Assembly (NCBI GenBank): GCA_021160685.1
Contig: JAGHCC010000180.1
Span: 1-5,862 of the forward strand
Source of the DNA: Desulfobulbaceae bacterium
Lineage (GTDB): Bacteria; Desulfobacterota; Desulfobulbia; Desulfobulbales; SURF-16
Direction of reading: 5' to 3'
DNA: 5,862 nt
Shown in pieces: positions 5,470 through 5,862 of the stretch. The stretch's first letter is position 1, and the number at the start of each line of letters is the position of its first letter. The position numbers and the translations under genes were made by a program. The notes beneath the pieces were generated by a model, which was given only the letters and a program-made list of their open reading frames with translations, searched no databases and had not been told where the DNA came from.

Positions 5470-5862
5470 AAAAAATCAACAGACGACAATTTGTTCTGGC
5501 CAGTGGAGCACTGCTCGGCTCGGCCACATCGGCACAGGCCCTCTGGCCCTTTTCCAGGGAAAACTATGAGACCGGCGGCCCGGCTGATATTCGCGGGACA
5601 ATCTTCAGGAAAGACGCGCCAAAAACTCTCTGGAAATGGCATAAAGAGGCTTTTTTTTACAAAAAACTGGGAAATGACCGGGTGAGATGCGGACTCTGTC
5701 CCCACCGTTGCCAGCTGGCGCCGGGGGATCGCGGTGTCTGCCGTTCCAGGGCCAATATGGGAGGCACACTGTACAGCCTGGCCTATGGCAATCCGTGCAC
5801 AGTCCACGTTGACCCGGTTGAAAAAAAGCCCCTCTTTCATTTCAAACCACAGAGCCGGGTCT
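5466..5862 (+). CDS. amrS: AmmeMemoRadiSam radical SAM enzyme with Tat signal, 5' part only
   Basis: The reading frame runs off the window after 132 codons plus one base. Residues 1-25 look like a twin-arginine signal: NRRQFVL (5-11), a mildly hydrophobic glycine/alanine-rich core, and a cleavage site after AQA (25). The mature part begins with a linker, then the typical N-terminal block of the family: VRCGLCPHRCQL with C75, C78 and C82, then GDRGVC (C92), LYSLAYG (102-108) and DPVEKKPLFHF (116-126). In this family the CxxxCxxC motif that binds the SAM-cleaving 4Fe-4S cluster comes after this point, so it lies outside the window. The enzyme is the third member of the AmmeMemoRadiSam set, next to the MEMO-AMMECR1 fusion of the same operon. 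Tat transport would move it folded, with clusters inserted. It overlaps the previous gene by 4 nt (ATGA). Family assignment is firm; the reaction is unknown. Confidence 0.88.
   Translation, partial: MKKINRRQFVLASGALLGSATSAQALWPFSRENYETGGPADIRGTIFRKDAPKTLWKWHKEAFFYKKLGNDRVRCGLCPHRCQLAPGDRGVCRSRANMGGTLYSLAYGNPCTVHVDPVEKKPLFHFKPQSRV

Noticed and set aside
5648..5664. T-run followed by A-run resembling a terminator
   Set aside because: It lies within the radical SAM coding frame and has no GC-rich stem before it; it just encodes Phe-Phe-Tyr-Lys-Lys.
5382..5840. 152-codon minus-strand reading frame spanning the end of the membrane protein gene and the radical SAM gene
   Set aside because: It crosses a junction of two real plus-strand genes and reads as unstructured sequence; treated as a shadow.

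Overview
The window (5,862 bp) reads as one co-directional, tightly packed operon on the + strand. It is cut at both ends. The combination suggests an anaerobic Gram-negative bacterium, probably a Desulfobacterota (deltaproteobacterial) relative: cysteine-rich iron-sulfur proteins, a membrane-fused spermidine-synthase-like protein, an AmmeMemoRadiSam gene set, and Sec and Tat signal peptides. That assignment is inferred from gene content; no marker gene is present.

Layout. Positions 1-207 hold the C-terminus of a thiamine-binding (MTH1187/DUF77) family protein. It overlaps by 8 nt a 49-residue membrane microprotein with a C-terminal CxxC motif (200-349). Next comes a non-coding insertion of about 152 bp (349-501) with 15-bp terminal inverted repeats, flanked by 11-12 bp direct repeats. 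It looks like a MITE or similar small mobile element that landed exactly between two formerly near-adjacent genes. After it follow a NapH/YccM-like polyferredoxin membrane protein (517-1419), a secreted protein with two bacterial SH3 domains (1451-1891), a MEMO-AMMECR1 fusion with a Sec signal peptide (1893-3380), a polytopic membrane protein with an embedded spermidine-synthase-like domain (3355-5469), and the N-terminal 132 residues of the AmmeMemoRadiSam radical SAM enzyme, which carries a twin-arginine signal (5466-5862, running off the window).

How it may work together. MEMO, AMMECR1 and a radical SAM enzyme form a recurrent three-part set of unknown reaction, usually cytosolic. Here the MEMO-AMMECR1 fusion and the radical SAM enzyme both carry export signals, the SH3 protein is secreted, and the charge pattern of the membrane protein puts its SAM-synthase-like fold outside the cytoplasmic membrane. 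The window therefore suggests an extracytoplasmic version of the system, perhaps supplied with electrons across the membrane by the polyferredoxin and CxxC microprotein. The export signals are visible in the sequence; the shared pathway and electron route are inference.

Two local oddities matter for annotation. The insertion's target duplication rebuilds both the stop codon of the microprotein and the ribosome binding site of the next gene. The membrane protein has no in-frame ATG near its expected start: a well-placed ATGA start lies one frame away and hits a stop after five codons, so either a TTG start is used or one base has been lost.
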